This document shows positions 33,424 to 45,550 of a DNA stretch of 47,935 bases, in pieces. Position numbers and translations under genes: made by a program. The notes beneath the pieces are model-generated. The model was not told the origin of the DNA. It saw only the letters and a list, made by a program, of their open reading frames with translations, and did not search any database. The stretch's first letter is position 1; each line of letters starts with the position of its first letter. Origin of the DNA: Mnemiopsis leidyi (lineage: Eukaryota; Ctenophora; Tentaculata; Lobata; Bolinopsidae); NCBI GenBank assembly GCA_000226015.1, contig JH152763.1, forward strand, positions 157,104 to 205,038, in the 5' to 3' direction.

Positions 33424-33931
33424 CTCTAAATATGTGCATACAAATGATTTTTCCCAAAACCAAATTCCAAGAATCAGTTTGTTGTATTGTCGTAGCGGTG
33501 TTTACCAGTTTTAGGAAATGATATAAAAACACAGCAGTTTGACGTGGGTACTGCCTAAGCTGTCCTTCGGTCAGGTAAAACTTAAGAGTAGTGAGAACAC
33601 AAGAAGACTTAACCTTAGCTTTAGGCCTTAGGGATCTGTTGAGTTTACTCATGTCAAACTGCCAAATTTTTTATATTGTTTCCTTAAAAACGCGAAAACA
33701 CTGCCGAGACAATACAACCAAATCTTTTTTAGTTTTGGGGAAAATATCACTAGTTTTTCGAGTGCCGGTTTATGTCAGAATGTTAAATAAAGAGATATTC
33801 ACAAAAACAGTTTTTTCCGAGTTTTTTGTTTAGTCCCAGGAAGCTTTGGAGGACTCAAACGACAGATTGAAATATATGCAATGGCCACATTAATACAATC
33901 TAATATAAAAAGCAACACATGGCTTTATAGT

Positions 33932-34241
33932 ATAATTAGGTAATTAGGTAATAGGGCCGGTAGCACAATTGGTAGAGCACTCATCTAGACAATGCAGAGG
34001 TTGTCGGATCATACCCGACTCAGTGCTGGTCCATGAATTTTCTGAATTGACTATCGTAGTGGAAATCGTGTCCGTTCAAGCATCTGCTCAGTACACATCA
34101 TGTAGCTTGGTTGATCCTTCAGCCCACCCGCAACTACATAACACACCCGTTAACAATCAGTGCACACCTCTGGGAGTCGAGCTTGCCCGAAATGAGGATA
34201 TGAAAAAGGTCCCCTCCCCACTTGAAACCATAATTAGGTAA
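33932..34241 (+). mobile_element. tRNA-derived SINE with 12-bp target duplication
   Basis: ATAATTAGGTAA at 33932-33943 is repeated at 34230-34241, flanking about 286 bp. The head (33955-34022) is tRNA-like: GGTAGCACAATTGGTAGAGC is an excellent RNA polymerase III A box and GGATCATACCC resembles a B box. The body is unrelated to tRNA. No A-rich tail; the 3' end is next to the duplicated site. Upstream (5') of SDE2. The 90-aa ORF through it is spurious. Confidence 0.82.
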
Positions 34242-34680
34242 CAGTTTTTGGCAAGTCACCAATTTTTTATATCGGCCCAGGAAGGATCTAAAGACTTGAA
34301 CGATGCAAGGAAACAATGGCCACATTTATATACAACTTATAAATCAATTTATTTTATGAAAAGCTCAAGCCTCCAGTTTTTGTGACTTTTCCACAAATCT
34401 ATGCCGCAGTTGCAAGCACTTAACACAATTTCAGCACTTTTCAAGGTTCTATGTATGCCCAAAGTCTTACATTAAGATTTATGGATTTTGTTAAATTTAA
34501 AATTTTCCTAAAACACAGTTATACAAAAGTGGGATTTTTGTGGAAGGAATGGAAAAAAATGATTTCGGGCAGTGCATTTGAAGCTGATGGAAGCAATCGT
34601 TTATGAGCTAGAAGCAAAGCCATAGCCTTGATGAGCATTCTTTCATTCCTTCGAGATATATTTACATATAATCAACAAGT

Positions 34681-34790
34681 TAGATTTTTGTATCTTGTTA
34701 CACCTGTACCCAGGCTTTTACAGTTATACTGCAGGGGCTTCTGGAAAATTCTAGATCTTTTAACAAATACCCTCCTCAGTGAAACCCCAA
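34681..34790 (-). repeat. Dispersed ~110-bp repeat, copy 1 (inverted)
   Basis: On the minus strand it reads CTGAGGAGGGTATTTGTTAA, then AAGATCTAGAATTTTCCAG, CAGTATAACTGTAAAAGCC, TGGGTACAGGTGTAACA. Copies 2 and 3 are at 35721 and 37941. Similar conceptual peptides in all three come from shared DNA, not from a gene. Confidence 0.75.
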
Positions 34791-34904
34791 TTAAAGGGCA
34801 AGTTTTATAACTAAAAATGGTCAATTTAAAACATGCTGGGTACTTCTTAGTTGTGAGCATTGTTGAGCCAGTGCCAAGGATACCAGAGGATTTATGTCTC
34901 TTCT

Positions 34905-35300
34905 TCTTTAAGGGGGCAGGACCAAGGCCCAACGGATGGGAGCGTAGCTCCCGGGCCCTTCACATCCCAAGGGAGTTGACCGGCTTCTCTCTCTCTCTTC
35001 TCTGGAAGATTTGGAGGCAGGTTTGTGGTAAAGGATTAGTCCCTCCGAGAGGGTCGTCCGTTAATGTTCTAGAGTAGGGCGTGATTAATGTGGCCGAGTC
35101 TTCTCTGCTCAGGCTAATGTTGGGAACCTTGACTTAGGCCCCTATCTCGTTAGTCATTAATCATATCAGGAGATTTGAGAGTGCCTGACCTGATCATGAA
35201 TTTGATGTCTCTCTAGTCACTCAGCCAAATCTTTCCAGATAGTTAAGTGGAGAGATGTTGGATAAAACACAACAAAAGCAACTTCAAAGGCTGGTGATAT
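34905..35300. repeat. GC-richer block, probable repeat of unknown class
   Basis: Contains the hairpin GGGAGCGTAGCTCCC, a CTCTCTCTCTTCTCT tract and no ORF of note. Its composition differs from both flanks, and it lies among SINE-like copies. Only one copy is in the window, so the repeat call rests on context. Confidence 0.3.
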
Positions 35301-35387
35301 AACTGTTATGGGTGCAACATGCAATTAGACGAAACATATCAGAGGCACTATATGAGGATGATTGAAAAGGTTGGCCTGCTTCCTTAC

Positions 35388-35451
35388 CTTGAGGAGCTGC
35401 AGATTCTGCAGCTGACCACTCTCGCTGAGAGTCGTTGGAGAGGCTAGCCAT
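35388..35451 (-). CDS. Possible orphan first coding exon
   Basis: Minus strand ATG in a good context (AAGCCATGG) gives MASLSNDSQREWSAAESAAP and then Q before the donor CAAG-GTAAGG, phase 1. It could be the 5' exon of a gene, but no partner exon was found before SDE2 begins at 33423. It may also be a TE fragment or chance. Confidence 0.25.
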
Positions 35452-35556
35452 GGCTTATCCAAGTAAGCTGGTGTTCTGAATTTTAGTAGATCTGGATTGA
35501 ATGTGATAAGTAAGCCAGGAAAGAGTTAAGGTTCGAAGATCAATCGTATTCGAAGG

Positions 35557-35670
35557 TGGGTTGGTGATGTAGTGGTATCTACCTCGACTTACTATGCAGG
35601 AAATCAGTGGTCCGGTTCCCAGATCTGCCAATCCTAGAGGAGTGGGCTAAGGGCCCATCTTCTCTAGGAT
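35557..35670 (+). mobile_element. tRNA-like SINE head
   Basis: GGTGATGTAGTGGTATCTAC fits a polymerase III A box and GGTCCGGTTCCCAG a B box, spaced as in a tRNA gene. It is followed by a hairpin, ATCCTAGAG ... CTCTAGGAT (35631-35670). The dispersed repeat copy at 35721-35820 follows 50 bp later and may be the tail of the same SINE. Confidence 0.6.
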
Positions 35671-35720
35671 TGCTATCTTTTTTGGTCAACTCATTTGAAT
35701 AACCGGAAAACCGTGATTGA

Positions 35721-35820
35721 GGGTTGAATGAGGAGGGTCTCCGTTAAAAGATCAAAAATCTTGCAGGAGCTCATTCAGTATAACTTTAAAAGCCTGGGTG
35801 CAGGTGTGACAAATAAAATA
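35721..35820 (+). repeat. Dispersed ~110-bp repeat, copy 2
   Basis: GGGTTGAATGAGGAGGGTCT, GTTAAAAGATCAAAAATCTT, CAGTATAACTTTAAAAGCC, TGGGTGCAGGTGTGACA; ends in AAATAAAATA. Same family as 34681-34790 and 37941-38050. Confidence 0.75.
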
Positions 35821-36369
35821 GAAGAAACTTCCACTTTCAGATGTATTTTTGGAGAAATTTCGTCATGGGATAATCCCGGGGGTCAGGTCAGCGTCGGTGC
35901 CAGTAATATTCTATTTTTGACAGCTACGATGCATTTAGAATTCACTTCGCTTAATAGAAATCAATGAATAGCTTAGGACAAAACTATGAGATAAGATTGT
36001 GGATTGATTTAAAATCGAGAGTGGTTTAATGAGCAGCGAAAAAATCAACTCAAATATCACTTTTGAATCCAGGAGAAAAGCAGTAGTAACGGAAATCATC
36101 TGAATTCACAATGCTATATTTCACAAATGCATACAAATCTTTATCAGTTACTGAATTTAAAGAAACTGTTTAGCGCTCGATTTAAAAAGAATATGACCAA
36201 GCTGTTCCACGCGCGACGTAGGTCGGAAACTTGCTCTAACCAGAGCCTTTTTGCGCAAATCGTGCTCAAGTACCTAGTTATGTGAAATCTAAAACTTCTT
36301 ATAATATTCAATAAAATAAAAATGGCAACAATAAACCCACAATTCATTCGCTTCGATTAATTTCACTTA

Positions 36370-36735
36370 ACGGTAACCATGTGCTTACGCAAGCTACTTG
36401 ACGCGGACGAGATGATATCCGTCTAACATTCTAACGAGAGCAGAAAACTGCGAGCCGCGCGCGGGTCGGGTAACACCTCGACAACAAGCTACGCGCGCGG
36501 CTGTTACGCACCCTTTGGTTACATCTTACCAGAGCATATCCCTTTTGCGCCGCAGCCTTGGCGCGGTGATACATTTCGTGGCCTGGTGATACGTTTCGTT
36601 AGAACGGTAGACGGATATAATCTCGTCTTCATGACGGGCGATGCGCGTCTAGAATTGCTTCGAATTCATAATTTTCAGGCCAGAAATGCGTGTCAGCGCG
36701 TGATGGCCGCGACAGTAGGTTATCAACCTACAATC
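36370..36735. repeat. GC-rich interspersed repeat, second copy (inverted)
   Basis: CpG-dense block. Its right end is the reverse complement of the left end of the 19241 element (TGATGGCCGCGACAGTAGGT, GATGCGCGTCTAGAATT), and AACCATGTGCTTACGC and ACGCGCGGCTGTTACGC modules are shared. Shorter (about 365 bp) than the first copy. Confidence 0.75.
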
Positions 36736-37940
36736 TCGTCTTAAAACAATGATTAAATCAACAGTCTGGGACATTTTTTTATTTTTGGCTCTTACCGCCC
36801 CTACTAGTCAACGCCGCAGCTCTCTCTGGTGGTACGCGTGACGCGCGCAAAAGGGCTTTGGTTAAAGCTAAAGCAAGGTTTATTAGTAATAACTTATAAA
36901 AAGCAAAGAGATGGTTGTAGTCGGGCCATTTAAATATTAATTGCCTGATTTGTTGATCCTGATTGGAATAAAATGTGAGGAAATAAAATGTGTGGGAGGT
37001 GCGCGCTGTACAAAATTTTACCTACGCGCGCTCACACCATTTGATCAACCAATATTGTTGGACTCATTTGGAATCGAGCGCGTTGTTACATAATTTTTTC
37101 CTAAGTTTCCTATCCTCAGTTCTTGTTTATTTGTGGCAATGATAGTTTAAGTCGTTGATCTCCTCATAAAGCCAAAAATCACTGCATGAAATTCGTCCTC
37201 ATCAAAGTCCACGCGTAATCATTTGGTGCACTAATAACTCCATGCCGATTGCCGCTAGAAATTAGAGTTTCATATCATACGGCCTTTCCTTACATTGATT
37301 TTTGTAAATATTATTAATCTCATGATTTATAGAGTGTCGTAATGAAGGGCCCCTACACCTAGCTCAGCGAAAGGGGCGGAACCATGGGGACTCAAAATTG
37401 TCAGTTTTGGATTGTGGGACAACTTTGGCCCCAGTTTTGAAAATGCCTAATGTAGTATCTAAGAAAAGCTTCAATAGTGAATGTAGTACTTACATATTCC
37501 CGTATTTGGTGTCAATACTCTGACTAGTTCAAATAGGGTAAATAGGAGGTCAGTACTAGAGATACCGAATATTCAATATTCGATATTCGAACTTGGAATA
37601 TCGAATATTTCGAATCATCGAACATTCGCCGATTCAGTATTCCCAGTCATTGTTAGTTGTTACATTGTTTCTATGGAGGTTCCTTACTTCCATTACGTTT
37701 TTCTCAAATTACATTAAGTAATTTGCCTTGTTACTTGATTTTATCAGTTTCCCTTATTATATCTCCTGAACTTCATTTTCGGGCTGCTTCTAATGGGCTG
37801 TAAGTCTTTCGAGCCAACAAATATTCATAACGAAATGTATCCTTAACGTCAAGTCTATCTTTATACTCTGTACTTATTTGTCAAGTAAATTTGGTCGACT
37901 CAGCTTTATGAAAAGGGGGTTATGAAAAGGGGTTAGATGA
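36736..37940. other. Intergenic, no gene seen
   Basis: Contains an AT-rich palindromic patch at 37565-37640 built from TTCGAATATT-like words. No exon recognised. Confidence 0.5.
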
Positions 37941-38050
37941 GGGTTGAAGGTTAAATGAGGAGGGTGTCAGATAGAAGATCCAGAATCTTCCAGGTTGTCC
38001 CTCAGTACAACTGTAAAAGCATCTGTAGTGTGTACAGTTACAAATACAAA
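37941..38050 (+). repeat. Dispersed ~110-bp repeat, copy 3
   Basis: GGGTTGAAGGTTAAATGAGG, AGGGTGTCAGATAGAAGATC, AGAATCTTCCAGG, CAGTACAACTGTAAAAGC. Most diverged of the three copies; ends with a CAAATACAAATGCAAATAAA tract, a likely retroposon-type tail. Confidence 0.7.
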
Positions 38051-38559
38051 TGCAAATAAAAACTGCATCCAAAATAATAATATATAACTCGTATCAGGTG
38101 TAACAAATGCAAATTTACAAAAATACAATCGGTAAATTTGATCTTATAAATCCCCTTTACAGTTGTAAATTCTAGGTTACCCAATCAAATCTGTGTTTAA
38201 AATGGAGCACTACAATTACGTAAGACTTAGCCTGCGATATCAGTCCTTACTCCTCATTAGTAATCCGTATGATTCTTCTTGCCAGGAGTTATACACTAAT
38301 ATTTTTTCTCGACACCTGTAAAAGTTTGGATTGATAAGGCATGAGTGGGAAATTAGGCGGCCGCTCAGTTACAAAGAATTGTGGCATTTATCACCCTGAA
38401 CATGCTTAAATTACGGGTAAAACCGTTTTCGAATGGTTATATCAATATCATGATGTTTTTGTTACACTTTGTTTTAACAGCTGCCAAGTTGATTGAACAG
38501 TGCCATAATTCATAAAGTATTGCTGTTCTATGCAGTACACTATTCTCAATTTGATCTTG

Positions 38560-38790
38560 GGGGCTTTTGGGGCCATTTAGGCCCAAAATAGAAGCTTTCA
38601 AATTCAATTCTTTACGTAAAATTTGTTGAAGAATCGGTATTTGATAGTTTTGAAGCCGAAAAATTATCACGTTTCACCCCTTAGTGACTCTTCAATAGGC
38701 TAGAAATAGATTTTTTCAAATTTGAGCTCGAAGACAAGTTAGACCAGCATTTCGAGGAGAAATTTAACGACAAATCAGATAGTGACCTTC
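38560..38790. repeat. Diverged dispersed repeat, second copy
   Basis: Shares ordered blocks with 1-185: GAGCTCGAAGACAAGTTAGA, CATTTCGAGGAGAAATTTAA, ATTATCACGTTTCACCCC. Substitutions and indels are frequent, so it is old. Confidence 0.5.
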
Positions 38791-41700
38791 CCGAAATCTA
38801 AAAAACAAACTAAGTGGGGGATGAAGTTTTGCGTCGGCCAAGCCATAGCCTGCCACTTCAGAGTTGAAGTGAATAATCTCCTCAGTCTAGGAGGGCACGA
38901 TCTTTAATTCTGATCTGATGCGGTGAAAATTTGGTCTAGTTTACCGCTCAAGATCAGCAATCAGAAGTCGTGCCAATAAAGACGTAATGCGTTAGTTAAA
39001 GAGTTGGAAAAATTTCATTATCTTGAGTCAATGTCTTCTACCACGTGATGCTTGTCTCGTGGCCCCACACGAAGTTCGTTCCTATAGCCAGGGTTGAAGG
39101 TTCAAATTCGGCAGTTTCGTGATAGTACTTCCACCCTAGTTAGAGATTTTCTTGGAAACAGTTGTAATATGTCTTTTATCGGCTTTGAACTGTTCCTGTT
39201 TGTATTTTAACTGAAACATGTAATTTTATCTAAGGCATATCATTACTCTCAAGTTTTTGATTTCGGCCCTATCTTCTGCCTGACTAGTGACCTTCCGTTT
39301 TAGCGCACTGTCAATCCGTGTCTCAGTAGACAGTCTAATTAATGATCGACCCAAACATACCCCAGGCCTCATATTCTTGGTTACTTTTTCTTCCTGAACA
39401 GTTTTCGTGATAAGTCAGTCTGGTTTATATATCTGCCACCATTTAGTGAACCTAACCTGCCTATTCTCCTCTTTCCGGACTTAACGTCTTCTCAGTGTTG
39501 TAGAATTATTTACGGAATCCCGATTTTCCTTGCTGCAGCACTTTTTTGGTCCATACCAAAAAATGTTCTGAGTAATATCTACAAATGTGTAAAGTAAATT
39601 GACCGTCTCTAAGCATTTTAACGACTTCAATGTTCAGTGCCTTTATTTCTTGCCCAAGAAAATAATACCAGGATCAAACGCAAAGACATTATATAACCGT
39701 CATTCCACCGTTTAATTTTCGCCTATTCTACCTAAAATAGAATAATGTCATTTAGGGCTAGAAGTCTTCGATAAAATACTGTCCAGGCCTTGTGTAGTAC
39801 CGCCTTCGACCGAAGTAAAATCTGGCACAAATATTTTGTTTAAACATTGAGCTGTATTCTCTAGAATTTCTTCCATTAGTTCACTTTCGATAAATAGTTC
39901 AATATTGTCTGGGTGGTTCATTGGACTTTATTTTAAAGCGGTGCCTAACGCGTTATGACGTCGCAATATATGTGAACAGTGCTAGTAAAATTAAAAGATA
40001 TTTAAGGGAGCGGTTTCACTGCACTTTGATATAAAAGTATTCATACTACACGCTGCTGCTATTCTTTTGCTGTTTTAGTCAGTATGTGCGATCTTATGAA
40101 CTGCTACAGAGTTTCTTTTGTTTGTCATCAGTGACATGCTCAATAATTTTATTATTGTTTGTTTATGCATAATGTAGTTTGATATATGAACGTTTGTAAA
40201 ACGTCTGCCTATATATAAATTCGAAATATCCACCATGGGTAAATTTTGACACTTCGAAATATAATATGTACGTTTACGTTAGGCTCTTCAGTCGTCTCTT
40301 ATTTTGAAAATCATGAATTATTGACAATAGGCTTGCTCCTTTATTCTACGCAATAAGTTGCCATCGAAAGGTACTTCGAACGTTTTCGGTATAATTAGTG
40401 GTAAATTTGTTAAGTCAGATAAATTTCGAAGTTTCGACACGTGTTGATATTTAGACTGGGCCAAAAGAATTAGTTGAATTGGCTTACTTTTATAATGTCA
40501 TTGTGGGGACATTGAGAAAATAAAAATGTAACGCTTTCTGTTGACAAGGAAATAATTGCTCCTTGGAGCAATGAATCAAAGGTTGACGTTTAATAATGAG
40601 CTGAATCTAATCTGTCATGTCACATCCTGATAATGTTGCTTGGTATCACGATCAGCATCATTTTATCATCATGATCGACATGAATCGTATTTATTTGATT
40701 TCGTCGGGTTGGTCAACTGTGAACTGACAAAACCTGAATTAAACAACGATCTGGGCTATCGCGTCAGTACTCAGTCGACTTTCTACAAACGTGACGAACA
40801 GTTAAAGTGGCGATATTAAAAACTTTGACACTGTTTCATCGTGGTTAATTAACAATTATACCGGTGTTAAGAGTCTGACGTGTTCATTAGAAAGGACCAT
40901 CTTGAGAACCTTTTATGTAAAGTTTCTTACAGTTTCTTTTTGCCGAGAAAACCTAAAAACAATAGCACCCTGAAGTTCAAACTAAAGCTGTTAAATATTC
41001 ACAAGTGTCGTCTAGTTGGCTTGGTACCTTCATGTCGCACGTTATCGCTTGACTGTCCTGGAAAATGTTTCAGTTCAGACATAGGTTTTATTGTGGTCAG
41101 GTACCCTTAGACTGGATATATAGCCTGGTCATCTACTCCATATTATATCGTAACTTGATTTTCTTGCAGTACCATCGTAGTTAATCCTGTTATAGTCAGT
41201 TTCTTGTGGATCGTAAGGTTCTTTCCAAGGGTCTTCCAGCTTTGAATTCCCGGCCATCTTAAAATAACCGGCCTGAGAGGTTAGGTCTACCTTATATAGC
41301 TAGTTTTTGGTCTCTAGCTATCATGTAGAACAAAAATTGTCATCTCATGTTGTGCGCGCGACAGAAGTTGTGCGCGCGGCATGTATAAGAATTTAATTTG
41401 GCTGTCTACAAAATTCTAGAAAATTCTAGAAAATTCGATACTTGTGGATATTAGTGAATCATGAATTGCATTTAATCAGAGTGAACTATTTTGAATGAAA
41501 AGAACTAATGAGTTGACTTTATTTCTTCAAGAGTGCTTAAAAGATCTTCATCTGTTTCGCCAGTCATGACTTTATTGCTCTCAAATTGCAACGGCTGCTT
41601 GCTCAGTTTTGTTAATCGGAAAAACAGAACAATTTTACCAGGTCCGAGAACTATTCAGTATAAACTTTCCTCGCCTGAACAAAGTTAGCCGTTAGTGTTA

Positions 41701-43950
41701 ACCTGCAACCATCACCTTTTCCTTGTTTCTTTCTTATTCTGGCTTTGGTGAGACTTAACTGATATTTTGTACCAACATTTATGTTGGTTTGCTTTTCAGT
41801 TCGTCATCTTGTTTGAACCTATTTCACAAGGCTTATCAGTCGGTTGCCGGTTGGCACAAACCGCTTCATACGTATTAACGAGTTTTCTTTCTATACGCTT
41901 CACAATTGTAATTGCTTGCATTTGTTGCTATGTTGACTATATGCCAACAAGCCAATTACTAAGTCATTGGCAATTATTACGGTTTAAACCCTGAGGAATG
42001 CTGTATTTTGCAATGAAATTTTAAGTCATAGCTGAGCGAGGTCAGGAATAATTTGCCGTTGTTTTGTCAAAGTTTCCCAGTACATGTAAGATGTTGTGAG
42101 CTCCCTACAAGTTCCTAGAACTACATATAATTGTATGCCGGTAAGCGTGGTAAGTGTGGTAAGTGTTTCCTAGTGGACCTCAACCACCAACTGAAACCTT
42201 CTTGCAGTCGTTGAAAAGCTTCACAGTTACGTGCTGACCTCATTTTCAACGTTTTAAAGAAGACTGTATCGTATCTCGACCAGTAACATTTCCTTGATTG
42301 ATATTTGACGGTGTAATTTTAAGCGTTTTTTTTAATTTTCCAGGAGGGGTATAATTGTATTATCACTTGGTTACATTTAATGAATAGTTACGTTTGAAAC
42401 AAGCCGAATTGAATTTAACTTTTCTCGATTTTTCTGAAGTTTATTTTACCTTAGCCCTCTTTCCCATCATGGTTGATTTGTAGAACACTTCCGTGCATTT
42501 TGAGAATTTACTTGAGCTCTGTAATGTCGTCCTGGCCAGGTGTTCAGTGTAAAACATCCGATTATCCTACCCTTCTTTTCTTCGCTCTAATCGCTCATTC
42601 GTGCTTATGTCGCTCTTTCCATCGTGATCATAAGCCGTGACCTTTCTATAAGTAACATGTTGCATCCATGTACTTTATAAAGCGCAACTCTCCGTCCAGA
42701 GAACCCATAAATAGGTGGTCTTTACCTCAGACGATTGCGGCTTTTAAATTTTGGACATAGCAAGCATACAAGGTCCTTGTCAACGTTGAAGCAACGTTCA
42801 CACAATGTTTAAGCAATTTAGTGGAACTGCTAATCGAATGACGTAATGTCACCTTAGTATACTCAGCTTGCCTCGATTTTGAACTTTGATTTTTAGTAAT
42901 CAAGTAAATCATGAAGGTACTTTGACTTTTTGCTATTTCTTGTAGGCAATCAGAAATAGACTAAAGAGTAATTTGTTACGCTGCCCATGGAAGACAGTTT
43001 ATCGACCTCATGTCTCTGATTCCCAACCTTATGCACTTATTTTCCATTGTCATGGATAATGAGCCAACAGTGACATTCAGACATTAGACCAATATCAATA
43101 TGGTACTCTCATTATGGTACTGTGCTATAAAGTTCTTAAATCGCACAATAGTCCAATATAAGATCTCGCTGTTCTAATTTTATTTTGTCAAAATTTAGCA
43201 CTGATTATACCGATTACATCATTACTGAATACTGTATAGAGTGTATTGCTGTGTATATAATATAAGATGTGCAACATATACATTATTTATCTCGTGCTGT
43301 AAAGCTCCTCCTGCTTGTTGCTTTGCTCTCCGATCCACATTGACAAGTGAACGGGAGAGCATAAGGACTCTTCAATCGGTCGATTTCCTAGAACCCTGGC
43401 AAATTGCTATATGTCCTTATTCGTTTGAGAGAATCGAATTGTGAAGCGATTTTTATTCTACCTCTGATGGTCTAACCTCTTGTTCTCCCCAGACAGTTCT
43501 CAACTATTTAGTTAGATTTGTCTGGCATTTAAACGCCCCATTTAATCAAACGAATTTAAATCGCCAACAAACACAATGCTGAGAACGAATTAACCGTCTG
43601 AAACGATCGATCAGGATTATTGGCTGGTAAAATCGGTCCTGTTTTGCTGAAAATGTTCAAGTTCATTGAACCTTAGTCTTTAGAGCTAAGTAATTTCCAT
43701 CTGAAGCTTTATTAGCTGCTTCTTTGTTATGCAAATACGGTATGTAGTATAAGTACTTTTTTCAGACTCATAATGAAAAGGAAGATTCGACTGTCAGTTA
43801 GGAGTTATTGTTGCAAGTGACGCGCGTTGCTTTTAGAAAAACTATATAATCGTCATTCGTCATCACGTGCACACTTCATAAGTTACAAACTAATGATGAA
43901 CTTCGGATTTAAGTTCCTGAACTATTATATCACATATAGAATACGCAAGT
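38791..43950. other. 5-kb intergenic stretch, no gene seen
   Basis: Short ORFs of 60-77 codons (40880, 41767, 42727, 43241) look random and have no splice support. A small tandem duplication of TTGTGCGCGCG lies at 41351-41385 and AAAATTCTAG repeats lie at 41408-41435. Nothing else is supportable. Confidence 0.55.
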
Positions 43951-44153
43951 GAAATTTCCTTAATCCTCTGACTGCAACTCGTTGATTGGACAAAGAAAAA
44001 CTATCTACTAATGGAAATCAATTTCGATGTACGATATCATCTTTAGTCTCAAATTAATTGTATAATAGTAGTGTTGAAAGTATTAAAACATTAGTAGATC
44101 GTTTTTCTTTGTCCAATCAACAAGTTGCAGTCAGAGGATTAAGAAAATTTCCC
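43951..44153. mobile_element. 203-bp MITE with ~50-bp inverted ends
   Basis: GAAATTTCCTTAATCCTCTG then ACTGCAACTCGTTGATTGGA and CAAAGAAAAAC at the left are matched by their reverse complement at the right (GTTTTTCTTTGTCCAATCAA ... GATTAAGAAAATTTC) with few differences. The AT-rich centre has no ORF. A relic of the family lies at 32153. Confidence 0.88.
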
Positions 44154-45267
44154 CTGCAGGTTTTATATCAAGATATGAGACTCTTAGACTGCCTATTAAC
44201 TTAAATTTAATCTTAGATTACCGCCTTAAAATCATTGGTGGCGCTAATTTTCATCGAAATTCCCTGAACTGGTTGAAGTAGTGAAAACGAAAGTTATCCG
44301 ATACTTCTATACCAGATGCGCCTCAATATTATCTTCCTGTGTCATCACCCGTATTATATGCTAAATATATTTTGGATAATTTACTGCATAATTTCGCATA
44401 TAATGTTCATCGCGTCTCGCATAAATTATGTAATCACCAGGTTTCAAGGTTTGTATTTCCTTCGAATATGTAAGTCATTCGAAAAATTGGATTGTAGTTT
44501 TGTATTCATTGTTTGTGGTGTTAAATTCGTGATCACCGGACCTTCATGAAAATTCAAGGAATTATATACGTTTCACACTGTAATTGTGTCACTAATTCAA
44601 AACAGTCAATTATGAAACAAAGTTTACACGAAGGTTCCTTATTGTTTCATGTTTCTCTTCCTTTCTTTGGCCAGTGAATTTCACGTGTGTTACTTTTTTA
44701 TATTTCATAGTGTAGCTTTCATTAATGTTTTACCTTTGCTGTCTTCCTTAAGTTCAGGTAAATTAATTTAACGTACATAAACCACAATTAGCAAAAGTGT
44801 TCCGCATGTACTGAGCGATAATTGCGTGCTCTATATTTAGAGCTCGATTTAATGGGCCTATCATCTGTTTTAGCTCTCTGTAGCAGCAAGGTGCTTTAAA
44901 CACTGTAGTTGTAAATATTTTCGAAGCGCCTGTCGACGGATCAAATCAGTGTTTTGAGTAGTTGTACACTTGAATTTGATAATTTGATAATTCACCATCA
45001 TCCTGTAGCTGGACAGTTAGGCAGGTGATTTTACAATCCTTATAGACAGTGCGACTCCTCATCGTGGTCTGTGTTGTGTCACGCTCTTTGCTTGCATCAG
45101 CAGTTTGTTTATAATTTCTCAGGTAAACGCAGTTGATATCCCCCGGCGTCTTTCAATTTGACAACATGCAGGATATACTCGATATTTTTGTTTGATTTGA
45201 GTGGCTGATAAAGGTTATTGTACACTGCTGAACGTGTTGGTAATTCTTAAAACACAGCAACTAATTG
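44154..45267. other. Intergenic, nothing seen
   Basis: AT-rich; a 77-codon ORF at 44316 is not supported by composition or splice context. Confidence 0.5.
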
Positions 45268-45550
45268 TTCAATTCCGTAGAGTTGGAGATCCTTACTTTA
45301 CTGGCAGTGTATGCGGTGTGGGGTACAGAAACTTGCAGTCCTTTGATCTGCAGAATTATAATAGCCGTGCTATTTGATAGTAGAACACCTGGAAATTTCG
45401 TTAATGTAATGGTTATTCAATTCCGTAGAGTTGGAGATCCTTACCTTAGTACAGAAACTTGCAGTCCTTTGATCTGTAGAATTATTATTAGTCTCCCTAT
45501 TTAATACTAATGTAGTATTATAACACTGGAAAACGTTGCTTATGTGAAAG
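45268..45550. repeat. 148-bp direct duplication, two copies
   Basis: TTCAATTCCGTAGAGTTGGA starts at 45268 and again at 45416, followed in both by GATCCTTAC and ACAGAAACTTGCAGTCCTTT. The first copy has a short extra piece (GGCAGTGTATGCGGTG). It causes an internally repetitive but spurious ORF. Confidence 0.85.

Noticed and set aside
33389..33652. 87-codon minus-strand ORF overlapping the SDE2 start
   Set aside because: Its frame does not join the SDE2 ubiquitin-like exon: the donor at the end of the open segment is out of phase with the ATG exon. More likely 5' UTR or chance.
33955..34022. Functional tRNA gene
   Set aside because: A box is good, but the sequence does not close into a full cloverleaf and the unit is flanked by target duplications, so it is a SINE head.
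34672..35967. Similar peptides with RRV-VKRS-IxQ and QYN-KSLG from opposite strands
   Set aside because: Looked like a gene family at first, but the likeness comes from the dispersed 110-bp repeat.
40880..41110. 76-codon plus-strand ORF in the long intergenic region
   Set aside because: No recognisable features; expected by chance in 5 kb of sequence.
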